Shown here one piece after another: positions 35,513-47,433 of a stretch of 64,000 bases of DNA. The DNA is from Conoideocrella luteorostrata (lineage: Eukaryota; Ascomycota; Sordariomycetes; Hypocreales; Clavicipitaceae): assembly GCA_032433595.1 (NCBI GenBank), contig JASWJB010000095.1, positions 1-64,000 on the forward strand. Reading direction: 5' to 3'. Below the pieces are notes generated by a model that had not been told where the DNA came from, made no database searches, and was given only the letters and a program-made list of their open reading frames with translations. The position numbers and the translations under genes were made by a program. Each line of letters opens with the position of its first letter. The stretch's first letter is position 1.

Positions 35513-36436
35513 ATGGCTAACCAAGTCTTCACCACCACCCTCGGCATCACCATGCTCTTCCTCATCACCGGCGCCATGCAGCTCGGCTTCTCCATCGTGG
35601 TCCAGTCCCAGATGAACGACAAGCCCCAGGACGGCTACCAGGCCGTCCGGAACCTGCTCTACCAGACGTTCCCGCTCACCGCGGGCATCGCCAACGGCGC
35701 CATCGTCATCGCCACGGCGGCCTTCACCGTCCTCAGCCTCATGTCCCCCATCAGGTCCTGGCTCAAGACCGGCGGCTACCTCATCACCTTTTGCGGCGTC
35801 TTCACCCTCATCCTCGGCGTGTATCTGTGGGTCTTGACGCTGAAGCTGAAGGACGATTTCTTCGCCACCTTCCTGCAGCAGCCGCCCCATGTGCAGTCTT
35901 TGATCCAGCAATCCGTAAGTTTTATACTACTATACATGCTAGACAGAGAAGGGCTATATATATAAAACAACCCTCCTCCCCATCTTCCCCCCCACACAAT
36001 CTCTCGGTGTCATGGGAGAGGGCTGTAAAAGAAGTAACGAAGTGACTGTCAACATGCTGACAAGGGATTCCTCTTACTTTCGTAATTTAGTTCCAATGCT
36101 GCGGCTACTACAACGCCACCACGCCAGCCTTCATCACCGACCCGACCTGTCCCAGCCCTGCCGCCGCGGCCCTCATTCGCGGCTGCGGAACCGCCATCTC
36201 AAGCTCCTCCAACATCTTCATTGATAACATCTTCACAGCCCTGTTCGGCATGGTCGGTGCGTACTCATTGGACTACACAACACAAACCGTGTGCGCAGGA
36301 TGTATGAACTAACCAGCATTCATCCCTAGGTGTTGACGCCATCCTCATCCTCTCCATCGCCTGCCTCTTGAAGGACCGCAAGGAGAGAGAGCGATATCGC
36401 CATATTGATGAAAAGAGTGGCTACCGAACAATTTAA
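35513..36436 (+). CDS. pls1: Tetraspanin, Pls1-type
   Basis: Three exons (35,513-35,914; 36,091-36,256; 36,330-36,436) encode 224 residues, close to the length of fungal Pls1. Four membrane segments are visible: residues about 8-30, 56-80, 87-112 and 182-205. The large outer loop after TM3 carries the tetraspanin signature CCG at 137-139, just after intron 1, plus two more Cys (in DPTCPSP and RGCGT), the four needed for two disulfides. The tail is short and basic (KDRKERERYRH). Pls1 organises membrane complexes needed for appressorium penetration peg formation and ascospore germination in plant-associated fungi. Intron 2 has a CTAAC branch site and TAG acceptor. The assignment to Pls1 rather than another fungal tetraspanin rests on size, cysteine pattern and overall resemblance, not on an alignment. 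Confidence 0.85.
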
Positions 36437-37086
36437 ACTACGTTTCCCTGACGATGAGGGGGAATGTCTGTAAATTTGGGGAGAAAAAACTAAGCTGGGC
36501 TTGGCGAATGGTCAGGTAAGGTTGGCCAGCGGGAATAAGAGAGAGAGGCTTTCAAGATGACGGAGATGGGGCGGCATGAGAGTCGCGGAGGGGGAATGAC
36601 ATGCCATGATTTTAATGATTTTCAAAGCTTCTACTGCATAGACTTACTCCATAGCATCCACTCCTCTAGACATGAGCTCTTATCTATGGCAGATAATATT
36701 TACTTGCATTCACATTACTGCTAACTACCCTGTATGTTTTTTGCATGCATCATTGGCAATGTACGATTACACGTGAGTTTGCTTTTTTTTTTGTTGGCTA
36801 CCAAAATGGCAACCAAAACCTTCAAATAACACCCTAGAAGAGCCCTATCCTATGTGTGTATTGATTCTTTATGACTATAATGAAGAAGAAAAAAAGATAT
36901 TAGGCGTTGCAGGTCAGTGTCGACAGTATTCTAGTCCAACACGCAATTCAAAATATCCCTGGGTCTCGTCTCTATGCTCCAAATGTGCAAAGGCGACCCA
37001 ACTGCCATAATTTCAACATGTCTAATACGCCAATTCGCCTCGCCGCACACCAAAGACCATAAATAATGACGTCCTCAACACAGTAT
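36437..37086. other. 3' intergenic gap, tetraspanin to NIPA gene
   Basis: The two genes converge here. The 650 bases hold their 3' UTRs and AT-rich DNA with no further gene. Confidence 0.7.
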
Positions 37087-38760
37087 TCATACAGCTGAGT
37101 CGCTACCAGCTCCTCCCCATGGACGACCAGACAGATTGTCCTCGCTGTCGCCACGAGATTGTTGTGTCAAATTATCGTCAGTGGCGGAGCGGCTCATTGA
37201 TGAGTGCTGTTGTTGCCTACCCCTTAGCCACGGAATAGACTGGAGTAGACCGCCGAAAGACCCTGATATAGATGATTGCCGATGTCGCAGATTTCGTCGC
37301 GCCACCAGACCAGGGAATCCCGTGCTCTTTCTACGTCGTCGACCAAACCTGGGAGAACCTGCTTCGCTGCTGGAACCGGCCTCTCCAAAGGTCGTCGAAC
37401 CACTAATTGATCTTCTTCCCCCGGCACCAGCACCCAACAATGGCGTTGTTTCTGATCGTCCTGGCAGGGTTGTTGAGCGTAACCGCCCGGTTGGAGTAGT
37501 AGGCTCCTCTTGATCTTCCAGCTCACCCCAAATCTCGTCTCGCTCTGCCCACCGAAAGCTCCTCTTCTGACTGGGCGTCAGTGGTGTCGTGTCACCATTG
37601 ACAGTCGGGAATGTCTGGTAGCTGTGAATGCCATCTTCCTCCTCTACGGCGGCCTCTGAGCTGAGCAGGGATTCTTCCTCTCCTTCTGTATCGTCGACAA
37701 GCCCAAGGCCGGGAGCCAAGGTCGACTGACCGACGCCCGGAGCATGCTGCTCGTCGCTGAGTCGCCATGACAAAGCGAGAACGCCAGACAGCAGGATAAC
37801 CGTGCCGAGGGCAATGAGCCCTGCATGCAGTGGCGGAATGAGGCTTACCTGGTTAAAGTATATTAAGCCATCCAAGATGGCAATGATATTGTAGACGCAA
37901 AATACGAGGGGATAGAGAACCGAGGTCGAGACCAACTTTAGACCTCGATGCAAATAATAAAGCTGGCAAAGCGCTAGCGCAACGAGACCGAGAACAATCG
38001 CCCACGACTCCCAATGCGAGAACTGATTGCTACCGGCAATAGTCTTGATGCACAACTCAACGGCCGACTTGGCAAATAGCAAGGCATGCGCTGAGAGATC
38101 GCCGCTGATGACGCCGTAAATGATGCCACGAGCAAGCCTAAATCGAGAATTATGTGATATGCTTGACATGTTGTTCACCAAGTCGATGGCTGTGCCGAGG
38201 CCAACGACAAAGAGCGCCTGGAGTATCATCCAAACGATAAACGGCTTCCGACTCAACAAGAAAAGGAGCTCATCTAGATCATGCGCCGGCGACGGAATAG
38301 CGCCAAAGATAGCAATCAAAACGGCGCCGGTCGTGACAAGCAATGTGCCGCAAAGAGACCATCGCGTAAACGGCTCGCTCAGGATCAAGGTCGCACAAAT
38401 CGAATTGAAGACAAGACCGGCAGCTTGCAAAGTTGAAAGGACTGGCAGTGGCAGAGTAGAGATCTGTACCGTGCTGCCCAGCAGATTCGCTACGATGAAC
38501 ATTCCCATACCAAGCTGCCACCTCCGCCTTCGATATGGTGGCCGTCGCACATCATGAGGTCCCTTTTCATCCTCGAGAATATGCGATTTTCGCTGTAGCG
38601 TCAGGCCTAAGCTCTGAACGCTAGTCGATATTAGCCCGACGATGATACCCAGCTTTCAGCTATTGTCAGTATTCATTGAACTGCAAGATTGACGAAGTCT
38701 TCTGTAGGTATTGCATACAGCTATTATCCCACCGGGGGAGTTACTCCCCGTAAATCTCAT
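37087..38760 (-). CDS. NIPA-family (DUF803) magnesium transporter-like protein
   Basis: Minus strand, exon 1 38,760-38,719 (14 codons) and exon 2 38,652-37,087, giving 535 residues. The tiny first exon supplies MRFTGSNSPGGIIA and joins LGIIVGLISTSVQSLGLTLQRKSHI, completing the first membrane helix; a TGA closes the longer frame upstream and forces this splice (GTATGC donor, ACTGAC branch site, AAG acceptor). About nine hydrophobic segments fill residues 12-325, including PLPVLSTLQAAGLVFNS and SVLYPLVFCVYNI, characteristic of the NIPA/EamA-like fold. The final 200 residues are a hydrophilic Ser, Glu and Arg-rich cytosolic tail. Animal NIPA proteins mediate Mg2+ uptake at plasma or endosomal membranes; transport by this protein is inferred from family membership. 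It is divergent from the V-ATPase gene. Confidence 0.93.
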
Positions 38761-39053
38761 CGCGTAGCCACCTAAGGCACCGTCATCTGGCGATGTACAA
38801 AGACCCAGAAGGCGTTGGTGGTTGCATAGGGAACGCTCAGCGATTGCCTACAAGTTTCTGCCGAATCTGGGAAGGCATGCGAGGCGAGGCTTGAATGTCG
38901 TCGGTTATTTTCGTTTCTCGTATCCCCACGGTGGTCGCTGTGTTGCGGTGTACGAGTAGCGCAGGGTTGAGGTAGCTGCCGACTGTACGGAGTACAAAAC
39001 GAGGAGTTGGGTGGGGGCCACGGGTCCAGCGCCTTGGTAAATCGTATGCTCTT

Positions 39054-39088
<35 letters not shown>

Positions 39089-39868
39089 ATTATGGAAGAA
39101 ATTTGAATTAATCGGCAAGTAAAGAGCTTTCCCTAGGACGCGCCGGCATAGGTTGTACGATGTATGACGCAGGATGCAGAATGCGGGAAGCGGAATGCCG
39201 AAGCTCAACTACCACCACCTGGTGACCTTTAGTGCCTGAAGTACTCCGTACTCCGTAATCCGTAGTTGGCAGGTAGATTCCTAGAGGGGGAGAGAGAGGG
39301 TGTGTGTGTGTGAGACCTGGTTGTTGCAGAGACGGAGTAACTAAAAGCACCAAGCATTTTTGGTTGCCGCTCAGCGCTGCAAGCAATCATGGATAGCCGG
39401 GCTGTGGGGCATCTCTTGCTGGACGTCCTGGAACTGATAGCGTCTGGCCATAGGGCATTCAGGGCACTCAAAACCTGTAACGCCGAGCTCCATGGCGAAC
39501 CTCGACTATCAACCCCCTGTGGCTGATACGGTCCAACTTGGGTCATGTGATGCACGTCATGGTGCTGCTGCTCGCTCTTGAGTGGGCAAGTTGTGGAATT
39601 GCGGGGTATTGCTGCTGTGGCTGCTGTGACTACGCAGCTGTGGCTGTCCAATCCGTCCAACATCTGAACCAAGCTCCAGGGAACCAAAGCGTCACAGCTC
39701 ACTCCAGCCTCGAACGCCTCCACTCCCAGCCAGACGACGTCTCATCCCGGCCGCACGCAATCCCACCTCTCTGTGGTCATCTCGCTGGGAACTCTGCCAC
39801 CTATTCTGTCTCCTCTCACCAACAGTCTTTTGATATAGGAGGCTCCGCCGTTCAGACCGCCGCCCACC
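38761..39868. promoter_or_regulatory. Bidirectional promoter region, NIPA gene / vma4
   Basis: 1.1 kb between divergent start codons. It contains a GTC/CGT triplet run (39,054-39,088), and palindrome pieces near 38,986 and 39,239. The roughly 300 bases before vma4 have no plus-strand ATG, a plausible leader. On the NIPA side an ATG at 38,785 begins a four-codon upstream frame that stops before the start. Confidence 0.6.
39054..39088 (+). repeat. GTC triplet repeat
   Basis: Almost twelve perfect GTC units in the shared promoter region. The apparent poly-Thr frame on the minus strand is an artefact of it. Confidence 0.9.
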
Positions 39869-40772
39869 ATGTCGCAACACGCATTGTCCGACCAGCAGGT
39901 ACGCAACCGTCGTCATCATCTGCTTGTCGTCGATTAACGAGCAAGCATGTAGCCCATGTCCTCCAAATGCTGCAGTTAAAAGAGACGCAAAGTAGGCCAT
40001 TATAAAAAAAAAACATTCCACTAACTATGAAACCCGCTCCTTCCTTTTAGGTCGACAATGAGCTCCGCAAGATGACGGCCTTCATCAAGCAGGAAGCCAT
40101 GGAGAAGGCCCGCGAGATCGAAATCAAAGCCAACGAAGAATTCGAAATCGAAAAATCTAAGCTCGTCCGTCAAGAGACTGATTCCATTGACAGCCAGTAC
40201 GAGAAGAAGTTTAAACAGGCCACCATGTCTCAGCAAATTGCCCGCTCCACGGTCGCCAACAAAACTAGGCTCAAGGTCCTGGGTGCTCGACAGGAGCTCC
40301 TCGATAGCATATTCCAAGACGCCGAGAAGAAGCTGGCAGATGGCGCCAAGGACAAGGGAAAGTATCAGAAAATCTTGAAGGGGCTCGTTCTCGAAGGGTT
40401 CTATGCTCTAAATGAGCCCAAGATGCTGATCCAGGCAAGGAAGAAGGACTACGACATTGTCAAGAAGGCTATCGAAGAGGCTACCAAGGAGTACAAGAAG
40501 GAAGTGGGCAAAGATATCGAAGCAACGGTAGACGAAGCGAATCCTTTGCCAGAGGAATCGTAAGTGCTCTCTTTATAACCATGCTCTGCCACAACTAGGG
40601 ATTCAGCACTGACCATTGCAGAACTGGAGGTGTCGTGATTGCGAGCGGTAACGGCAAGATTGACATCAACAATACCTTCGAAACACGACTTGAGCTCCTC
40701 AAAGAATCTTCAGCCCCTGCTATCCGAGAAGCCCTGTTCGGAAAGAACCCCAACCGGAAATTCTTTGACTAA
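39869..40772 (+). CDS. vma4: V-type proton ATPase subunit E
   Basis: Three exons (39,869-39,898; 40,051-40,559; 40,622-40,772) encode 229 residues, the standard length. The first exon is just ten codons (MSQHALSDQQ) and joins VDNELRKMTAFIKQEA. Residues about 10-110 form the long charged helix (EKAREIEIKANEEFEIEKSK) that pairs with subunit G in the peripheral stalk. The C-terminal domain, from about residue 120, includes LVLEGFYALNEP, GGVVIASGNGKIDINNT and the terminal RLELLKESSAPAIREALFG, all diagnostic. The subunit links the V1 catalytic head to the stator in the ATPase acidifying vacuoles and endosomes. Introns have GTACGC and GTAAGT donors. It converges with the next gene, 354 bases between stop codons. 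Confidence 0.97.
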
Positions 40773-41126
40773 ATTCATTGAAATATTACCTGAAAGAGGG
40801 AATGAGGGAGGAGCACACCACGGACGTCTCACTTCGCCCGCCGATATACTGCTGTTGTAAAACGAGCAGACCGATTTGCGTATCGGAGGAGCTGTAAAGC
40901 GAAGAGAAAGGCGCTTTGCGTGACGGGATTCAGCATCAAGACTTCGCGTTGATTTTTGTACCCAGTCTTTGCAACCATAGCCCAGAGGCTGTATTATATA
41001 CTTGATAAAATATGACTTCACTGCCTATAGTCACGGACTGACTAGAAAGCAATGCTCATAACTGTCACTATATTTCATAATATCTCTTTGCCTGACATGC
41101 GATTGAAATATGAAATGACATACATC
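40773..41126. other. Convergent 3' gap
   Basis: 354 bases between two converging stop codons. It must hold both 3' UTRs, which may overlap; nothing else is seen. Confidence 0.7.
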
Positions 41127-43127
41127 TTACCCTCCAGCCACGACAATTGTGTCTTCGTCGATATCAAAAGGGGGCGGCTGCTCAAACTCTGGCTCCTCCG
41201 CAGCTGCCGGCGACTTGGGCTTCTTCTGCAAAAATATCTTCATAAAGTCCCTCTGGCGAGGTAAGAACGGGTCCTCCTGACCTGGTAAGTCAAATACACT
41301 CTTCCTTGCTTGCCTCCTCGTCCGTACACTGTGCGACAAGCGTTGCTGTACCCATTCCACAACACTTTTCGCCTCAGTACGAGCAAGTTTCATACCGGCA
41401 TCATTGGTCTTGCGCCAGATCTCGCGAAGCCTGCCGGCTAGCTCGTCTACATCCTCGTTGAACTTCTTCTCATCCCTGTTATTGTCAAATTTAATGACTG
41501 AACCGTCGTCGATGGCTACATCAAGTAGCACAATGCTTGCCCGCAGTTCGGCAAAGTCTGTAGTGGATTTAATGGAGAAGCTTTCATGATCTAGGCAGTC
41601 TATTATGCTGCGAATCGTGACTACTTCTTCCGAGTTATGACAGGCTAAAGCATCGTCTTGGAATAGAATTGACACGGCTATCCGTCTTCGTAGGTCATGG
41701 GTTCGTTTGGTGCTTATCGGGATGCATAAGAGGGCGGTGGTCTTGATGTTGCGAGATGCTATGCCGCTGTTAAGGAATGAACAGATCTCGAAGCACTGTT
41801 GCTGGGTTAGAAGCTGGCAGTGACTGTATAACGAGGGGAGGATAAGAGAGGGGGCACGTACGAAAGAGCCCCAGGATGGGCCGGGTATAGCGTTTGCTAA
41901 CTGCTGAATTGTGAACTCGTATTCTGACAGCACTTGCACATTGCAAATCAAGAATTTGTCGAGTGCTAACTGTACAAGCGTTCGTGTGGCATACTCTACA
42001 GCAGGGACAGATAATAGACCAGCAATTTGTCCGAGCAGAGATATGAAGGATTGAAGAATAGACCAGTCACGCCCTTGGTATGGTTCATCGTCCACTTTGG
42101 AAATGCTCAACCCTGAGCCTGCACCATCGGTGCTTCTCGCACCGAGGCGTTCAAATAGTTCTTGTAACCGTTCAGGTGTTAGAAGGCGCTCGATTTGCTC
42201 CTCACAACTAGTGATCATGTTGCAATATTCTTGCCGCACAATGGGGGAAGTCTGTATACACAGGGTATCCAGCATCCACTCGAAGATAGAATCCGGTAAG
42301 CCGCCATTCTTCCTTAATATGGTCTGCGGCAAACCTGACGCGAGGTGCTGCTCCTTGGCCACTGCACTGCCTTGTGTCAAAAGACTCCACGGCGAGTTAC
42401 TACGTAGCTTCGGAGTTGCTGGTGCCGCAGGTGCCTCGTAATTCTCTTCGAAAAACAAGCATCGGAACTGTGACTGAGAGCGATCAGATCTTTGAACAGT
42501 CCGAAGAACCTTTTGAGCGTCCTGTCCGCTCTTCTCCTTGACAATCCCTGCAATAGTCTCTTCCGTCGAAGGATTCTTGAAAGCGCTTTCGTTACTTTCG
42601 TTACTCTCCTTGGCAGCGCTAGCCGCTAATTTGACGTGTAATGAACTCGCCATCGTGGCGTCATCACAACGTGCATCCTTGGCCAGAGCTTTCAAGTCAA
42701 ACTTATACTTGGGCATGATGGCTAACGGCGATGGGCGAAATTCGGTTGCTCTCCGTTTTGCTCTCGGCGTAGCATACGGGTTGTGTTGAGGCCCCTGTTT
42801 CGCGGGGATGGCGTTGGTGGTGAGGCCGAGCAGACATGAAAGATCCTCAAGCGAGTCGTCTGAAAGGCTGCCGTCGTCATCGGATGCACCGATTTCGGTT
42901 CTCGCTGGTTTTGGAGGAGTGCTGGGAATTTCTGGAGGCGACGATGGCGGAGGCGGAGATGAAGATGGTGGCTCAGCTGGACCCTGTGAATGACGTGAAA
43001 CTGTTGGTGGTGCGGCGTGTTGCGTTTGTGCAACTGGCTTGAAGAAGCTCAAGATGTTTGCCTTGCCTGCCCCGTTCCCGCCTCCATTCCCGCCTTTGCT
43101 TCTGTTGCTCGGCCCTGGCGCTGGCAT
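41127..43127 (-). CDS. Conserved fungal protein with PIP-like and SIM-like motifs, possible Nse6/SLF2 relative
   Basis: A single-exon frame of 666 residues. Residues 1-150 are disordered and rich in Ser, Pro and Gly. Near the start, residues 22-32 read KANILSFFKPV, a degenerate PCNA-interacting (PIP) box with I, F, F at the expected positions but K for the usual first Gln, followed by basic residue K30. Residues about 280-560 form a helical domain (LPDSIFEWMLDTLCIQ, LLGQIAGLLSVPAVEYATRTLVQLALDKFL). The end, FDIDEDTIVVAGG, is an acidic patch plus TIVV, a SUMO-interacting-type core. A helical domain with genome-maintenance motifs suggests a replication or repair factor; the helical part reminds me of the CANIN domain of SLF2 and fungal Nse6 (Smc5/6 loader), but that is a weak, untested impression. 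The frame is certain; the function is not. Confidence 0.88.
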   Translation of the reverse strand: MPAPGPSNRSKGGNGGGNGAGKANILSFFKPVAQTQHAAPPTVSRHSQGPAEPPSSSPPPPSSPPEIPSTPPKPARTEIGASDDDGSLSDDSLEDLSCLLGLTTNAIPAKQGPQHNPYATPRAKRRATEFRPSPLAIMPKYKFDLKALAKDARCDDATMASSLHVKLAASAAKESNESNESAFKNPSTEETIAGIVKEKSGQDAQKVLRTVQRSDRSQSQFRCLFFEENYEAPAAPATPKLRSNSPWSLLTQGSAVAKEQHLASGLPQTILRKNGGLPDSIFEWMLDTLCIQTSPIVRQEYCNMITSCEEQIERLLTPERLQELFERLGARSTDGAGSGLSISKVDDEPYQGRDWSILQSFISLLGQIAGLLSVPAVEYATRTLVQLALDKFLICNVQVLSEYEFTIQQLANAIPGPSWGSFVRAPSLILPSLYSHCQLLTQQQCFEICSFLNSGIASRNIKTTALLCIPISTKRTHDLRRRIAVSILFQDDALACHNSEEVVTIRSIIDCLDHESFSIKSTTDFAELRASIVLLDVAIDDGSVIKFDNNRDEKKFNEDVDELAGRLREIWRKTNDAGMKLARTEAKSVVEWVQQRLSHSVRTRRQARKSVFDLPGQEDPFLPRQRDFMKIFLQKKPKSPAAAEEPEFEQPPPFDIDEDTIVVAGG

Positions 43128-46100
43128 TGCAAAATGATGCAGTCGCCGACTGCACTTGTTCCAGTCTAGTGAGGCATATAACTAACTAGCCAACTACCGG
43201 AGTATATGGGGACTGACGTTCGTTTGATATCGATACGATGATTGAAGTTGCAGGGTCTCGACGGCGTAGCTAGTATAGCACTTTGTCACCGCGGCCGACC
43301 CAATCGGGTTAGAGTCGGGGTAATTAGTTACCTTCCCAAGAATGTGGCTGTGGCTGACTTAACCTATGCACATCTTAGGTTTCCTGCTCGCTTGTGCTAC
43401 TCCGCACAGAGTAGGTACGAAGCAGGCGTTTGGTATCGTCTCATGTATTGCTTTTTCCCACGAGGTTGTTCTTGGTACCATGCGGGTTCTCTTTCTTACA
43501 GCATTAGGATGTGGGGGCCATTAAAACCGCCTACGAGTTGTTTGCGCTTATTTTCGTGATGGCGATCTGCGTGAGCTACAGTGCTAGTACCTAATACGAA
43601 CTACTCAGAACATGGGCGGATCTGTGCGTTGCCGTGGTGGTGCGGACTGCCGCTCATTGGTCGCTATAAAAAGGGATGCGACAAATCTGCTTAATGAGAT
43701 GACACCGTGGCATATTTCTAGAACAACGGTGTGGCCAAGCACTCTGAACATAAAGCGAGGATCGCATGATGGCAACTGTGCCCTGTGACTGGCCATGGAA
43801 AATCAAAGAGGAGCCTCTGTAACAGGAAACAAGCGGCGGCATTCCCGAATGCACGCATTAGAGTAGTCCGGCAAAGGCCCAATTTAGGACCTTGCCCTCT
43901 GTATTGTATGCACCGAGCGTCGCTCTTCTCTGAAACATATCTTATAATCAGGATGTCTTACGTTTTTTTGCTTGCTACGCTAGCTTGCCCATCCAAGGAA
44001 TGAACGGGAACCGATTCCGAGCATGCTGTCAAGAAGTCATGTCTTGGATTGGAAGAGGCTGGTCAAACTCTAACCCGTCACCACGGCCTCTGCACCAGCA
44101 TGTCTGCCAGCTTATCGAATTGACGTTGTGTTCTCCCTACGATCTGGAATTAGGCAGGACAAAACCCGCGCGTAAGGAACTGTGCTACATGATATTATCT
44201 CATCCAAGCATATCATACAATACTGGCCTCGGACCACCTGTTCAGGACAGTTTGTGCCAAGGCTAATAATAGCTGTGCAACCTGCACCGCTCCAACCGTC
44301 TGAGTATTCTAGTAATCTGACATGCCGAATGAGGATGCCCGTATCCATTTCATGTAACTAGAATGATGCACAATCTTTCGAGTAATGTTCCATTGGTATT
44401 GCGGAGTGTAAACGGAGCACTCTGTACAGATACTCTCTACCTACGCAGATGGCGAGAGCAACTCGGATGCCTCTTCAACCCAGCGGGGCATTTGCGACAA
44501 AGACTGGATCCTACAGTGATAGAAAGTCGAACTCGCTCCCCTTCGAACTGTCGAAAACCCCATGGTTTCATTTGCGCATGACAACCAATAACAGGTGGGT
44601 TGGTTTTATCGGACGAAAGTACGGAGTACTCCAAGCAGAGTATTTCAAATTATTCTCCATCGGCTCAGCCACCCTTCACAATGCCACGAAACGAGGATTC
44701 TGCCAAAGCCGGTTTGGCACACGATTCACTGCCTAGGAAATTCACCGTTCTGTGTCGCAGAACTCAGGGATATATGCATTTCAGTATAAGATCTTGCATG
44801 CCCCGAGTACCCGCTCACACTGGTAGCTTATCAACGTACTAACATTACGGCCCGTGCAATGCATCCGGCAAATGTCACAGAGACAGACGTCATCCGTTCT
44901 GAGACTGGGTCAGGACGGAAGCGAGGAAAGTGCGATGCGACGATGGGAACATAGGAGGAGGCGCATTGCATCTTACATCATGCCTTGTGGGTGACCAGAT
45001 CAAGGAAGTAAGGCAGCTACTGCACTTGACCCTTATTACGGAGTGTATCTGCTGCTGCAGTACGTAGTAATATGAGGACAGTCCTTACCGTCTGATGCTG
45101 GTCAAGTGTTCGATCCCTGCCCCACTCACGGCCACGCCAGGATACGAGACTCGAGCACTCGCACTTCAGCACGGAGTATGGAGTATGTGGCCGCTATTAT
45201 GCATGACGGAGAGTGACGCAGTGTCGGACCCCGAACCCGCCCGCCAGCTCACCATCCAACACAGCTCACACTGATATGGGCATCGCATCGCAACAAAATG
45301 AGAGTCGCTTTCCGACGGGACTGTGTAGATGGCTCACAAAGTGGCGTACTTAAGTTTTTAACTAATAGATACTCCGCATCTAGGGCAGGCCAAGTCCTGA
45401 GGGCACAGAATGGGAATATTGCATATTTTGCAGGTCTCAATTTGTCTGCTTCATGCCATACTAGTAAGCAAAGCAAAACTAGGGTCCGGCTCGACTAGCT
45501 GCGCTCCGTGGTAATCTGGGTAAGTCAGGGGGCTTCCTGGCCAACCGACCGACCAAACCCTGCGTAATGCGGACGTGGACCCAGCCAGAACGGGCCCTCT
45601 CTTGGCACACGCGAGAACCGCGTCTCTGGTCGTCATAAAAGGGGTTGATGGGCCAGTATATTTTTTTTTTGGCATGCCGGTCAATGGCGAGACTGAGTAC
45701 TAGCAGAGGCTAGTGGTCGCGCAGGCACGACAGTTTGGCGTTGTCCCTGGCCGTGACTGGCTGTAATTGTTTTGACACATGCAGAAGTTATTGTAGAAAC
45801 TTTGCCGGCTTGTGCAACTCGTGGTTCAATGCGCCGACCTTTTGCTGTGGCGCCGGAGGCGTTTGAAAGATGGACGACCTGCGTTTAAATGTTGCACGAA
45901 GATGCAAGCCAACAGGAGCGTCGAGTCAATATTACTATTTCTATGTACTCCGTACGGAGTATCGTAAGCACCTTGGTGCGAGCTATGAGACGGCCACGCA
46001 TTAAGTTTGAGTTGCTGAGTCTCTACGACCGGCCGCGAGCTTGTCTGGAGGCTTGTAGCTTCTTCCGCCAATAAGTGCAAGGGACGCCGGCTTACCAATC

Positions 46101-47433
46101 TGGCAGTGGGCAGCGCCACGGCTCGAGTTGATTACGGGGTGCTTACTAGCCTATCACGAAGCAACAATCCTTGAAGCTTAGTGCAATTCTGTAGGGCATC
46201 CTGAGATCCGCTGGGCGCACGGCTTACTCACCAAAGAACCCCTCTGCGTGATATGGGGAAGAACAAGCAGGACCAGGAGTCGATAATCGAAAGAAAAAAA
46301 AAAAAGTTAAAAAAAAGGTTACCACAGTGACGCCGTGAAGAGACCTTGGCTTGGTATTAAAAGCTGCAGCCAATGTACTACTCAATCACGAGTGCGAATG
46401 ACTGGTCGGATAGTCCGGGAACAATGGCGGAGGTCTTCCAGTGCGAGAGCCCGCTTCGGCTGGAGACGAGTGGAATGGGATACCCGACTATTATGGGGTC
46501 TACAATAGCTGCTCTTCGCTCCGTGGTACAATGTACGGGTCATGATACGCGGCGCCATAGGCTCTGTGGGCTCGGGCTCGGGCTTTTCTCAGCCATCCTG
46601 ACTGACATCCTGCCATCCCGTCAAATCCACCACTCCTGTCACAGTCTCACCCCGGCTCATTGCTGCCCATCACTTGCCATGCATGGCTGGGGGCTGACAG
46701 GCTCAGTGGCGCTAATCCGCGTTGGAAGGTCGCTGTGCGCTGCAGCTGCAACGGAGAGCGTGCAAATGCATTTCTCAGCGAGCAGCCCGCGCTGAGCAGG
46801 ATCAGGACAAGGGCTGCCGGGCACCAAGTGTAGCAAGCCTTTTCAGTGTTGGCTCCAGCCCGCCCTAACAATAATTGCTCGTTCAGGAGAAAGCCGAGAG
46901 CCCCGGGGGGTCCATATGATCCGCACGGCGGGTGCGGCACGTAAGTATTCCGACCGCACAGTTTGTAGTGCATGGTACCTCCGTTGACCAAGGCGGACGC
47001 CTCGTTCTGGCTGGCCGCAAAGTCCGGCGACGCTGGAGTGCGAGCCAGAGCCCCGATTCCCAAAGGGATTATCAAGCCAGCGCATGGCTTACCACACTGC
47101 ACCCTGTAGATTAGCTGCCCAGCTCGTTTTTTCCTCATTCCGCCCCCGGGACCCGTGGCATTGTCAACCCGCAACCAATCTTTTCTCCTCACTCTCGACA
47201 GCATCCTCGGGTTTTGGGAATTTTGCTTCAAACAACTTCCTGACGGGTCGTGGGTTTGCGGGGCATCTCGATCCTGTTTGCAGCAACACCAGCAGCGACC
47301 TGCATTCGCGTCGACCGCGCCAGAGGTCTTCTGTCTGACACGCCGCCTCCGTCTCTCCCACCGTCCCCTCGATTCGCAATCTGGCTGGTGTCCTCAGGTT
47401 GAACGGGCATTCGCCCGCCACTCTGCACTCATC
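43128..47433. other. Intergenic region upstream of the flippase
   Basis: 4.3 kb between divergent genes with no supported gene inside; open frames (largest minus 46,647-47,231, 194 codons) are unremarkable. It includes a perfect palindrome at 45,946. From about 47,088 to the flippase start there is no plus-strand ATG and the DNA is CT-rich, so the flippase leader is probably up to 0.35 kb. Confidence 0.6.
45946..45961. repeat. Perfect 16-bp palindrome TACTCCGTACGGAGTA
   Basis: Second perfect full-length copy of the dispersed palindrome, extending to 18 bases with one mismatched outer pair. It sits about 1.5 kb upstream of the flippase start codon. Confidence 0.9.

Noticed and set aside
37087..38550. 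Start of the NIPA-type gene at 38,550
   Set aside because: That codon is GTG, and the conserved first membrane helix continues upstream through an intron to an ATG at 38,760.
45095..45135. GTTCGATCC resembling a tRNA B box
   Set aside because: Flanking bases do not pair as a T stem and no A box or acceptor stem is found upstream.
46647..47231. 194-codon minus-strand frame upstream of the flippase
   Set aside because: Runs through the CT-rich flippase leader; no domain and no plausible promoter.
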